Source: Purshia tridentata (taxonomy: Eukaryota > Streptophyta > Magnoliopsida > Rosales > Rosaceae). From it: a stretch of DNA of 27,046 nucleotides. Of the stretch, positions 10,909 to 22,500 are shown one piece after another. The notes below the pieces were generated by a model. It was not told the origin of the DNA. It saw only the letters and a list, made by a program, of their open reading frames with translations, and did not search any database. The translations under genes were made by a program, and so were the position numbers. Location of the stretch: assembly GCA_003254885.1 (NCBI GenBank), contig QANT01004643.1:1-27046 (forward strand). Reading direction: 5' to 3'. Within the stretch, counting starts at the first letter, position 1. Every line of letters begins with the position of its first letter.

Positions 10909-11636
10909 TGTTAGAATATATTAATGCTTAATTTAGCCTTTTCATAAGATTGGATAAGATAGGATAAATGACAAAATCATGTATATTAAAGAAATAAACT
11001 TCCAACTCTAAGCAAGAAAATGAAAAGGAGATGAACTAATCATAAAGGAAAACATATCATTTCCAATCCCTCTCCAAGATAGTGGGATTAGGGAGAATAA
11101 ATTTCATAGCTATCCATTTTCTTCTCATTTTCTTTTTTCAAGTTAGAAAATAACATTCATCTTCTTTCTTAAACACACATATTGCAATTTATCATATCTT
11201 ATGCACCAAAAGATTTAGTCTTTTTGTAGTAAGTATGTGGCTTGGCTTTAGTTAAGGCACGTTAGTGATATTTTGTGTGGCTGTATTAGACTCTTAGTAT
11301 TTGGTTAAGTCTTGGTCTTGTAATGGAAGCAATTTCAGCTAATCAAACAACAAAGCGGAGAAAAGGCGTAGTCCTTCTTTTACTCGATCTCTCTCTCTCT
11401 CTATAAACTCTCTGTTGAAAAAGGCTCAAGCTATATATACGTTCTCTGTGAAAACCAGCTCATGTACCTCTTCATCATTTTTTCTCCGCAATATTACAAA
11501 TAAACATATGTATTATGTAATCCTGCAATATTACAAATACAAAGAATCACCTCACAAAGCTGTGAGGTTTTCAATCATACTTTAATTAATTGTTAGTAGT
11601 TGTAGTACGATTGTATTTGATCCATAATTCCTAACA
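10909..11636. mobile_element. Candidate solo LTR of a Copia-like element
   Basis: The stretch starts TGTTAGAATATA and ends CCTAACA, so it has a TGTTAG/CTAACA terminal inverted repeat typical of plant Copia LTRs. It is followed directly by TTGG, the usual start of a primer-binding site. It contains TATA-like words (CTATAAAC near 11400, CTATATATAC near 11430) downstream of a CT tract. No 5-bp target duplication is visible (AATTA on the left, TTGGC on the right) and no second copy lies in the window, so the call rests on ends and composition only. Confidence 0.35.
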
Positions 11637-11803
11637 TTGGCTGGATGTTGAATCTAGAATTAATAATTGAGTTCCTTATGTGTATACATAATAAAGTCCA
11701 GCACTTGACTCACATAAAAAATAGAAAAATAAAAAATAAAGTCCAATTATTTTTCTTACAAATTAAGAGTGGGAATTGCCAGGTGAATACATCCTATTTC
11801 CTC

Positions 11804-14800
11804 TTATGCATTTAGTTCATCTACAGGACCACCCTGATGCACTATAAGAATGGATGCATTAGCTGTAAATACTGAAGACACCAATTCCTCCCCCAGTGGT
11901 CCTAAATCATCAGAGTCCTTCGAATCCAATATTGTTTTTGTGACTGGTGATAAGTTTCCATGCATTCTTCCCACTATGTAGAGATCATATTCACCTTCCA
12001 TAGAGCTTATTATCTGGAGAGTGTCTTCCCAGTTACTCACCAACTCCTCTAATAATTTTATGGAAGGATTGTTCATTGACCCGAGCCTAAACTTATCCAT
12101 GTACGAGTCGTCGAGTTGTTTCTGCCTCTCTGTAGTTTTTTTATCTTCCTCCACAATTCTTTCGTTGACCTCATTATCTGGGTTTACTCCTGATACCTCT
12201 TTACATAGGATAAATCGTACAACTGTTAAGTTAATCTTGGGATGCCCAGCCATCCTCCATGCATACGCTAATGCCTCGCGGTCATCTGCCCCTCCAATGA
12301 AGAGCACCGCGAAGTCGAGGCAACCCATAGAGTTGTTGCTGGACTCACTGATTTTGGATACACCAAGTCCACGATCCACAAAGACACCCACAGAGCACAT
12401 TGCGTTTTCAATCACGTTTTTGTTGACGCCCTTAACATCAGGGTTAGAATCCTCCATCGCTCCATCAATGGTAGATTGCTTATGAAATGGGACCATTATA
12501 AGGTCAACATTCTTCTCCTCAGCCAAGTTACATATGTCCTCGTGCATGGTGTTGTAGGCAGACACAACAGTGAGTTCTTGGACAGAGACACTTTCTCTTT
12601 GCTTTGCATAAGTTTCAAATGTATTAGAGTTCAAGTTTGACGGTCTTTCATTGGCATGGTCTTCCCTAGTCTTGCAAGCGTCGTGCACGATGAGCATGGC
12701 TGAAGAAGGGCCAGTTAGTTCAACGAGGTGGACGGAAAAGACACATATTGGGGATTGTCTTGTTGGATTGGAAGCCTCAAGGAGATTGATGATGCCTGAA
12801 ACATTGCTTGAGTTGTGGGTGCATGCAAGAATTCGAAGCCCTCTATCATGTCCTATGCTTCGTATGTTCTTGTTTTTGTATTGCATGGAACGCTTGGTGG
12901 ACTTGTAAGTGAGGGCTAGAAATGGCCCAACCGCAATCGTCATCACCCAAATCGAGACCACCATTATTGAAAATGTTTGGTTGTTCAAGACCTGGACATA
13001 TATATACAACATACCAATGATTTCAAAGATAGGTTATCACTCTAGTTTTAATATATATTATATATTTACTACTATAATGGCTAAAGGGACTTATACTGAG
13101 AGAAATTTATTAAGGTTAATTAGAGAATTCAACCCTAAATAAATTGACAATGTATGGATGGGATGTAAAGCAAGGGTTTGGTACTATGTATACAAAGCCA
13201 AAAGGACTAGATTATTTTTATCACATGCCCATTGAAGTAAGGGTTAATTTTTGGACGTACTATATATGTAGTTCAAAGATAAGAACTGTTCATTTTAGTT
13301 TTCTCGTCAAGGTTATTTATGTAAAAAATTAGCAAAATTGATAATTCTTTAATTATCTAAATTTTGCAGACAAATACAATTAATCGGATGAAGTTGAAAT
13401 AATGTTAGTTGTAATAAAGTAGCTAAACAGTTTTTGATTTTATTGTTGATGTTTATAAAGGTAATTTTTGAATGATGTTTTAAACTGCACTTGTGTTATA
13501 TTTTTTAGTTTTAGATCTAATAAAATAATAATATTTAAAATTTATAACTTAAATATGCATGCATACCTTTAGGTCCTTAGCGAGGCCGAGTGTAATAAGT
13601 GCCAATAAACCTTTGGTGTTCATGAGTACTCCAAGAGCCAGACTATCCCGAAATGACATTTTGTGGATTAAGGAGACGACGAAAGTGCTGAGAATCTTAG
13701 CTGCGAAAGTCACGATGATAACCCCCATAATTCGGTATATGCTAGTTTCATGCATTCCAGATGCATCTCCAAATATGTGACGACAATTGGTTCTTAGCCC
13801 AATAACTAAGAAGAAGAGGGGCATCATAATCCCAGACACAAAGTTTTCAATCCTCTCTACAAGCATGTTTTTGAGGTCTCCCTTAGGCATAATGGCTCCT
13901 AATACAAAAGGACCCACAATGGAGTGGGAACCACATGCATCACTCATGACGCCAAAAACTAGAATCAAAACCAGAACAAAGCATGTCTGGACCTCATTGT
14001 ACTTGTCCTCTTTTGTTGTATAGCGAATTGCCCATGAGAGAATTGGACGAAAAAGAAATATACAAAGTCCAATAAAGGTCAAAGTGGACCCCACCGCATA
14101 GATTTGGTTCCGATTTACTACGGCTGTTGCCACCAAAAGAAAAAAGCCAGAGAACAAGTCAGAGATAATGGCTGCAGACATGGAAATTCGTCCAATTTCC
14201 GTGTGGAGGAGCTTGAGGTCTGCAAGGATTTGGGCGAGATCCTTGAAGTTGGTAGTGGCGAGTGCAATGCCCCAGAAGATAGGGCCGTTCTTTGTAGGTT
14301 GGTTTTTGGATTTTACCTCAAAGTCTTTGACGAATAGATAGTAATGCAAGGCCCACCCGAGAGGCATGCAAAAGGCAACGCCAACAATAGCAATGCTCAG
14401 AGCCTTCTTGCCAGCGCGTATTACTGGTTTGAAATCAAACTCTAATCCCAACAGGAACATGAAGTAAACCAGGCCCAAGTTTGCCACAGTATCTAACACC
14501 AATGCGCTGCTGAAAGGATATATGTAACTCTTAGAAAATGCTAATTGTCCCAAGCCAGATGGACCCAGTAGCACTCCACCCTACAAATTAATTAATATTT
14601 AATAATTAAGCCACCTTATCATATATAATGTGACTCCTGTTGTGTTACCATGCATGCTGTGTCAAATACAGATGCATGCATTACTTGAAACAATATGTCA
14701 TATATAGTTGTAAGTAGCTAGAATTAGCACGTACTCACAATAATATCAGCGACAATGCGTGGTTGATGCAAGGGTTTGAAGGCGAGCATGAGGACGTGAT

Positions 14801-14990
14801 TGATGAACATGACGCTGACCAATTGGATAATGAGTGTTGGAACAGATGAAATCAATGGGTTTTCTGGACGCCACATTCCACCTCTCATGGCTACTGGTTT
14901 CTCATAACATACAAAAATATGTTCCAAATTTGTGCTATTTTTAATCCAGTGATTCCCTTGCCAATCTTTACCTCCCTTATTCATGGCCAT
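11804..14990 (-). CDS. CHX-family cation/H+ antiporter (CPA2), copy 2
   Basis: This is a second predicted cation/proton exchanger and a paralogue of the gene at 1307-4458. Exons on the minus strand are 14990-14739, 14580-13567 and 12991-11804, all joined in phase 0 by GT..AG introns of 158 and 575 bases, giving 817 residues. The intron positions (after ADII, and after AKDLK before VLNNQ) match those of copy 1 exactly. Exon 1 has WRPENPLISS and HQPRIVADII. Exon 2 has GGVLLGPSG, MFLLGLEFDF with Glu131, Ser224-Asp225 in the ion-binding helix, CGSHSIVGPF and MNTKGL with Lys407. Exon 3 has the last helix and the two USP-like cytosolic halves (RILACTH and FIGGADDREALAYA). By eye the two proteins agree at roughly 60% of positions, best in the core and the GGADDRE region and worst at the N-terminus and near the C-terminus. 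The gene converges on the SOSEKI gene. No frameshift or early stop was seen. Substrate and membrane are inferred from the family. Confidence 0.95.
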
Positions 14991-16541
14991 TATTTATATT
15001 ATACTCGTTACGGCATTGCCTAAAGAAGAAGATCGAAGAAGAAGAAGAAGAAGGCTCCCAAGAGAATAAAATCTTTATGAAAACAAGAGGGCTTTAATTT
15101 GATGTAATGTAGGGTGTAGGGGTTATCCTGCTATCATAGGTTGTCACTTCCTGCATTTTCTTGTTGCCATCATTTATCATCGTCCCTCTTAGTTGTACAA
15201 TTTTATATTCAATTATGGGGGAGTTGTTGGTCCTATTCACGTAACAATATTTACATAACAAATTAACCATATATATATAATTTCCACAAAACCCAGCCAG
15301 TTTGTTTAATTTGTCTATGAATTTTTGTTGTGACCCTCACATGTAAAATCCTCACACAACATGCGTCTAGATTTATCACATTATGAAAGACAGGTCACAT
15401 ATGATGGTTACGTATAATAAATTAATAATTTTAATAGAGTTGTAAATGTAGTAATTATGTGGCTGTCCAGAAGTAAAAATACTATATGTGGCTGTCCACC
15501 ATATAGCATCGCGGGTATAAGTGGCTGCAGCACCAATGGTACACACCGTGAGATTTATGATTTCTTGATCTAACATTTTTAGCCTTAATTTGCTCTTCCT
15601 CCTCAATCCTTGAGTTTGTGAAACACATTCTAAAACAGAGTGTGATTTTCAGTATGCAACGGCGCTCACCTTTCCGACCCACTGTGGTGAGAGCCAAACT
15701 CATGCGTCACTTTGACTCACTTTTCAGAACTATTGTGGATAGCCTAATAACTCTGTGTTGATATATTAATGTTTTACATGTATTTAAAATAAAAAAGCAT
15801 TTGCAAAAGTATCATGTTGTAAGTGTCACTAAAGAAGGTATCATGTATTACTGAGTAACAATAACATGTTAAAGACTGACAATGATATGTATAAATGAGT
15901 GATAACCTTAGTAATAAGTAACAAGTATCATTGCCGATTTTAAACGGACCAAGATTTCTTTTTCTTTTCTCATTTTCTCTTTGAGGGTTGCGTTTTGTCA
16001 TCTCTTGGTGACCTAAAATAAATTTTCTATGGTTTACTAATTTTCTTTGGTTATTTATTACATCTAGGATAAATATTAGAAAGAGGACTCGTTCATCTAG
16101 TTGGACGACGAATGAGTCGCAAGCCCTGCCGTTTTTTCAAGAAGATTAAGATCAATGGTGCCAGTACACTTTTAACATGGTGAAAACCATTTGCATACAA
16201 TTAGACATCCAATGATTGACATAGACAAAAGGAAGAACTCTGAAAATCTGAAAAAAATATCTCTATCAGTATTTACAGGTTCCTAAACAGAGAAATTGTC
16301 TGACTACCAGTAATAGGCCAACGCCATCTCTAAACAAGAACTTCCTTGAGTTGATGGAAATACATATAAGCGCAACTTCCTACATTCATGGCAACAATAT
16401 CTCCAATTAAAGAATTAAAATCAGAAAGAATTAATGGCTTTGTTGACGCGATCAATAGTCCACCAAGCTTTTTATCAGCATACCAACTGCCCAAACATAC
16501 CACCAAACTTTGCCCCAAATCAGGTTTCTCATGCATGGACA
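14991..16541. other. Intergenic between CHX copy 2 and the MFSD12-like gene
   Basis: The part next to 14990 is the CHX copy 2 promoter and leader, including a GAA repeat. The part next to 16541 is the probable 3' untranslated region of the MFSD12-like gene. Between them, 15480-15720 is less AT-rich and has two overlapping minus-strand open frames, but neither resembles a family I know. A 14-bp word (TATGTGGCTGTCCA) occurs twice, at 15456 and 15485. Confidence 0.5.
15035..15053. repeat. GAA trinucleotide repeat in CHX copy 2 leader
   Basis: Six GAA units lie about 45-60 bases before the minus-strand start codon, so they appear as CTT repeats in the probable mRNA leader. CTT-rich leaders are common in plants. 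Confidence 0.75.
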
Positions 16542-19500
16542 CTACATCAATAGAGGTTCCATTAAAGTTTTACATCTAGCAGGTTGGAGTTTCATGGTGG
16601 ATGTAACTGCCAGAGAGACAAGTGCAAAAAATGCCGGAACAAGACCCAAACCAAATCGTGTAACTGAGATGTTGACATGATTTGAGTGGTTTCCTTGTAT
16701 AATTGAAGTACCTGCATATATGTAAACGATTACAAATTGGGAACCAACTATTGGCATAACAGAATTCATGATTTTTCAGAGGAAGTGGCAAGTGAGTGAG
16801 GGAGGACTTTTGTATGAAGCACAATTTAGTAGTGTGAAGCTATTTATGTGTGTGTACTCTCTTCGTATGAGAATTTCGCTAGAGTACACCCTTCTAGAAA
16901 TGATTGGATCCCAGGTATAGAAACAATTTCATAAATCAGAAAATTAAAAACTTAAAACAAAAAATATATATCCCTTGGCACACACATGCACATAGTAGTT
17001 TTACAAAGGCAGAGATGAGCACAAGCATATATTTCATAAAGCAAAGGATCCACGAAATTATCACGAAATTATTACTTACTTTGATATGATTGAAGAACAA
17101 ATAACGCAAGCCCACATGAGATTTTGTCCAAGAAGCTTAACGATCCACATACAAATGCACAACCATTGAGATCTCTATCAATTAAAACACTTTGCATGCT
17201 TATTCCAGTCACCTGTTGCATGATTTAATCCAAATTTATCAGAAAGTACTAAATTAAAATGGATTAGTAATGGCAGCATGTTTCAAATAATTACTAACAC
17301 TAACAATGAAAACTCTTGCTTTCTTGACCAAAGGACTGTAATCTTAAGCTTCAGACTCAGAAACAGCTAAGGGAATATAATAGCACTAAATTGGACATCA
17401 TACCACCATTAAGGGAATAAATCCAATGAAAATGACTTCAAAATTTCATAAAGAGAATATAATAGCCCAAATTTCACATCATACCACCATTAAAGCGTTT
17501 GCTATGCCAATACAAATGGATATCATGTACATGAAAGCACTCATGCTTCTAGGTAAAAACAGAATCGCTGCACCACAAAATATCCAAACAATGGCTCCAG
17601 CAGAATAGTAGGCCTTCAAGAGTCGGCCAGTCCATGAAATCTCCTATAATATGAATGTCTAATGGTTAGATATCAACACAACAAAGTACATATGAATCAT
17701 ACAATGATTTCAACAAAATAGAATTTTCAAGGGAACCTGCAGTGCTACAGATACGAGGAAGCTGCTTATGTAGATGATTGCAGGAACCTATTCCCATCAA
17801 TAAGAAAAAACAAAAAAATCTGTCTTACATTTCTTGAAAAATAAATAATTTCTAAAATCACAAGAAATATGATATTCACAAATTTGTGTGTACCAGTGCT
17901 TTAGCTGATTGTGCCATCCGCAGATCATCTATAACATAGAATGCAAGATAAGCCTGCGGGAAACAAAGCCACCTAGATGTAAAAACTGCAAACGTTTAAC
18001 ATTGGCAAGTACTTCTATTCTAGGGTAATAATATTGCAAGGTGGTTTACTAGGAAAGTCCCTACAATAAGGTAGTTCTCTACTGGGATGCTCAAGAATAT
18101 CAGCTGTCAAATTGAAATTTTTCTTTTCATGAAGAAAACAATCATCACAGCGAGGGAGAGTAAAAAGTGTGCTGACCTGTGAAACATTGACCACTAGTCT
18201 AGTAAGAACATAAACAACAGCCACCTGATAATATAGAACTCTCTTGAACCAGTAAGTCCATGAAATCCTTGAATAACTATTTCCTTGTATGCTTACTTTT
18301 AATCTGCATATGAAACAAAGTTGACTGTTCAGATTAACAATCTGCAGTTTGATATTTATAATATTTTATAATTTTGCAGAAATGGATATAGGAACATTTA
18401 AATCCAAGATCAACAACAAATGTGCAGACATGCCTAACACCATAGAGAATACTAATGCTGTAGAATTTCTGATACCAATTGATGAAGATAACGAAAGAAC
18501 AGAGGAGAGAATAGAGTAAATAAAGAGCAGTACTAGAACAAGAAAGAAAGGGTGTTAGGGTGAAACCCACAGTTCTTAATTAATTTCAATCATTTCCAAA
18601 AGTCAGAAACTGTTACTATATATTGGCAATCCATTAATAATAAAATACTTGAGAATACCTCAATATAATAGGAAACAAACTAATTAGACCCTGAATTATT
18701 ATATATAAAGCCAAATTAATAATTAAGCCCCTGAATTCTAATTGGAATAAATAAAACTAACATTAAACTAACAAATTTAGATCATTCTCTTTCATTATTC
18801 ACTAGTCAATGGACAAGAATTGATGTGAAACATAAGCATAATCAAACATGGAAGTTTAGACAATTGATGTGAAACATAAGAATCATCAAACATGGAAGTT
18901 TAGACAAGCTTCTCTTCTAGAATGTGGGAGCAGCGCCTTTAGCAACAAACAGTCTTTCTTGTTAGCCAAAGAGCTAAATTGATCAAGAATGATAAAATCA
19001 GTGGTTAAGAAAGTTCCCATTACAGGGTCATGAAACGTTGAACTTCTTCAATGGCATTGTCTTCTAGTTGAAAGTAGCTTCAGCTTCCTTGCCTTCAATG
19101 TGCCAATTTGCTTGCTCTTGCACGCTTACCTCATTATCTTCTACAAACCCAATAACCATGGTCTTGGTTCTGTCAAAAGCTTTCTTGTTCTTCATGACAG
19201 GTTCAAAGAAGAGATAAGAATTCTTGCTCCGCATATTATTAAATGATCTTCTCATTTTCAATTTTTGTCATTGCCCTAGAGATATTTCCTTATTAAAAAT
19301 TTTATTTTTAATAGAAGAGAAATTTGTTCTTTTTTATCTTTCAAATTTTCATCAAGGATTTCACCAACCAAAGAACTCCATGCAGAACTAGTTTCATCAA
19401 TTAAATCATCACCCACAAACTTTCTTATATCAATGAGATCTAATCAATATAAAATATCTCATCAAGTTGAGTTTCTAATGTGAAGGTAAGGTAGGGTCAG

Positions 19501-22500
19501 TGACATATCTGAAACATCCATTATTGTAAAACTAGATATCCAAAAGACAGCAAACATCATCAACACATCCCTATAACTCAGTTATAGCTGAAAGCAATAA
19601 ACATCTTGGAATGACTGATCCGAAACTGAACCAATTGACTTTCAAAGTCTGAATCTTCACTTTTTGCTGCAAAGAATCATCCACAGTAGAGACCACTGAT
19701 GTTGATTACCTAGAACAGGTACCTCCGAGGACACTAGGCTTGTTTGGAAATTGGTATTGTACCTCCACTCAGCTCATGATGACCACTTCACCAGCCATGG
19801 GGTTTATATCCTGTCATGCATCAAAGATAGGCTTCTAAACAGCCATTCTGTTTGGCCATCCGGTTGAGGATGGTAAGCTGTGGACAGGCAATTTAGTACC
19901 CTACTGTTTGAATAAATCTTGCAAAAACGTACTAGCGGAACTTTTATATGATCAGTCACCAATGCAACAGGAATGACAAAGGAGCTTACAGACCATGTTT
20001 CAAAAACAGTTTATTGATGACATTGAGCTAAAAAATGAGCATTTTCAGTAAGTCTATCAACTATATTCTTACACTGCGATTTTGGCAACTCCTTAGTGGA
20101 ATCAACACAAATATGATTCCAAGCTTTTTAGGGGATGGCTAGTGGTTGTAACAATCCAGCTGGATTCAAATGTTCCAGCTTTTTTCTTGGACAAATGTCG
20201 AAGCTAACCAGCTGCTGAACAGCAGACTTAAGGTTTGGCCAGTAAACATACTGTCCGACTCTCTTATATTTTAAGTGGCTTGGATACCAGCATGCCCCCA
20301 AATTAATGAGAAATTCATGCTATCCAATACTCAAGCTCTCAAATCCCCATGAATACTAATATAAAGCTTCCCCCTTCCATCATACCAACCCACAGTTAAT
20401 AATATGAGAAATTAGGCAAAGAATGCGAAGACAACACTAGTTTAAAGATAGGAGCTTCAGCATGAAGATCATTGTCATAACTATCCCGCACCTCTTCAAA
20501 CTATGTTGGTGAAAGCACAAAAACTAGGGTGACAACCCCCCATGAATTTCTGCCACCCTGTAGAGTGCATCAGCTGCTCAATATCACAGCCCTTTTCATA
20601 TTGAATATCATAATATAGCCCCAGAAGCTTAGTTAACCACTTTTGTAGCATACTAGTAGTAATTCTCTGCTCCAACAAGTATTAAGACTTGGTGATCATT
20701 TCTTACAAGAAAATTGCGATCATATAGATACTGTCTCCACTTAGTGACAGCCATAGTAGAGTTTAAGAGAGACCCATGCATTAGGTTTGCGGAAAGAAGA
20801 TTTGAAAACATAGAAGGGGAATTTAACAAGCTGCAGAAAGTGGTCAGTGTGACTGTTTATCTAGATCGGTTTGAAAACTAAAAGCTCAAATGGTGATCTG
20901 AAACAAAGGACTAAAGGAGGAACACACTGTCCCATGCAATTAATTTGGCCAAACACAAGAGTCAGTGTTGATTCCAAGTTGTCCAACTGCAACTTTTGGT
21001 CAACGTATTAACTCTAAAAGCAATTTTACTTCAGCTGTTAATTCAAAACTGGGATCAACTGAAGCTGGAAACATATAGGAGCAGTTTCCGGTCACCACAC
21101 TAGCTTTCAAGAAGTTGAACTGCACTAAAATGGAAGCGATAAATAGAAAGAAATTTGTTATAATTGTGATAGAGGTGTGTAAACCGAGGCACATATGTCA
21201 GCCACACCTTTACTGAATGATAGCTAATGCGTATGAAGAAAATAAAGAGGGAAACCCAGAGGAAGAGAAATTATTGCTTCAAGAGCTAGGGGTGAAATTA
21301 TTGCTGCAAGAGCTAGGGGCTGAGATGGGAATTTTATTCCATGCTTTGACAGGTATAGTGAGCTGACATTGCCAAGAAAAGACCATGAACTATCTTAGAA
21401 CATAGTGGAAGCACTTACAGCTTCTTGGATAAAATGGCCACGCAGGAATGGAATGTAAGTTAAACCAACAACTAAATTTTCAGTGACATTGGCTAATGAT
21501 AATAAACTTGTGAGCGTTACTAGGTACACTAACTTGTTATACTTGGAAGTGACTCATGAAGACACGTTGATCGTTGACTGAGGGTGGAGTCCTTCCAATC
21601 TGAAAGGTGTCGTCTCTTGTAAAAAAATTTGCATAGGGAGGCAACACATAAGACCAAGAAGCCAAAAGTTATAGATGGGCACACTCTAATTCTTATGGTT
21701 CCTTGATTTTCAACACAACGGTTACACAGTGACGCATGTGATGCACACACATTTGTGCTATTAGCAGTTTATGGGTCACATGCACATGCACATGATGGCC
21801 AGGTTCTATAAAATGGATTATTATCAAAGGATCAGCCTGGTGGATTAAAGATAGGCTCTACTTCCAAGCGGTATATGTGTGAGTTTCTGTAAAAATGACA
21901 ACCATAATCAGATTGAATTCTGAAAAGTCTTAAGGAGATTAAGATATTTTAGTGCTAGCAAACTGAAGTTGGGTTGAGATACCAGTTGGTGCAGCAAAAA
22001 AAGGCTTTATTAATAAATTATCAGAGATGAGGAAAGAAAATAGGAGAAAATAGAGGATATAGGGAGGATAATTAGAGAGAAAGAAAAAAAAAAACAGAAT
22101 TAAGGCAAGCTTAAATCCATTCTCATACTCAATTTCAATCGTGTGCAAACAGTTTTTGAAATCAATGTCATCATAATAATAAACTAAATAGTAAATACCA
22201 TAATAGAAACCTTAATAATTACACCCTGAATTATTATAAATAAATCCAAACTAATAATTAACCCTCTACATTCTAATAGTAGTAAATAAATAAGCTTAAT
22301 TTCTAAACTTAATACGAATTCTTCTTGCTTCCCTCATAAAAAATGCATCTTAAATTATAATAAATGATATTTAAGAACATTATGAATTGAAAAAAAGAAA
22401 TAGCAAACCTTGGCTCTTTGGTTCCGAGATGAAATATACCCACAAAGCAGCAGCCTATGAAAATTGACAAATATGCAATCCAGCGGTACTGCTCATTCAT

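Larger units (their letters stand above)
10423..11803. other. Spacer between convergent SOSEKI and CHX copy 2
   Basis: This region must contain the 3' ends of both flanking transcripts, since the two genes run toward each other. It has CT and GA tracts (about 10518-10540 and 10718-10730), an AATAAA at 10609, the candidate solo LTR at 10909-11636, and a short hairpin (11550-11567). No gene was recognised. Confidence 0.5.
18470..22320 (-). mobile_element. Decayed Ty3/gypsy LTR retrotransposon inside intron 6
   Basis: Two diverged direct repeats of about 320-350 bases bound an interior with minus-strand remnants of gypsy RNase H (about 20595-20760) and integrase (about 19720-20270), in the pol order expected for Ty3/gypsy. 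Stops and frameshifts are frequent and no gag, protease or full reverse transcriptase was recognised, so the element is long dead. It lies in the same orientation as the host gene and takes up most of intron 6. The exact ends were not found because terminal TG/CA and a target duplication are unclear. Confidence 0.75.

Noticed and set aside
11550..11567. Hairpin CCTCACA/TGTGAGG with a following T run
   Set aside because: It looks like a bacterial terminator, but the organism is a plant, where this mechanism does not apply; seven-base arms arise by chance.
19064..19261. 66-codon minus-strand open frame in intron 6
   Set aside because: It may be a trace of the gypsy pol end, but no motif is clear; too weak to call as a gene.
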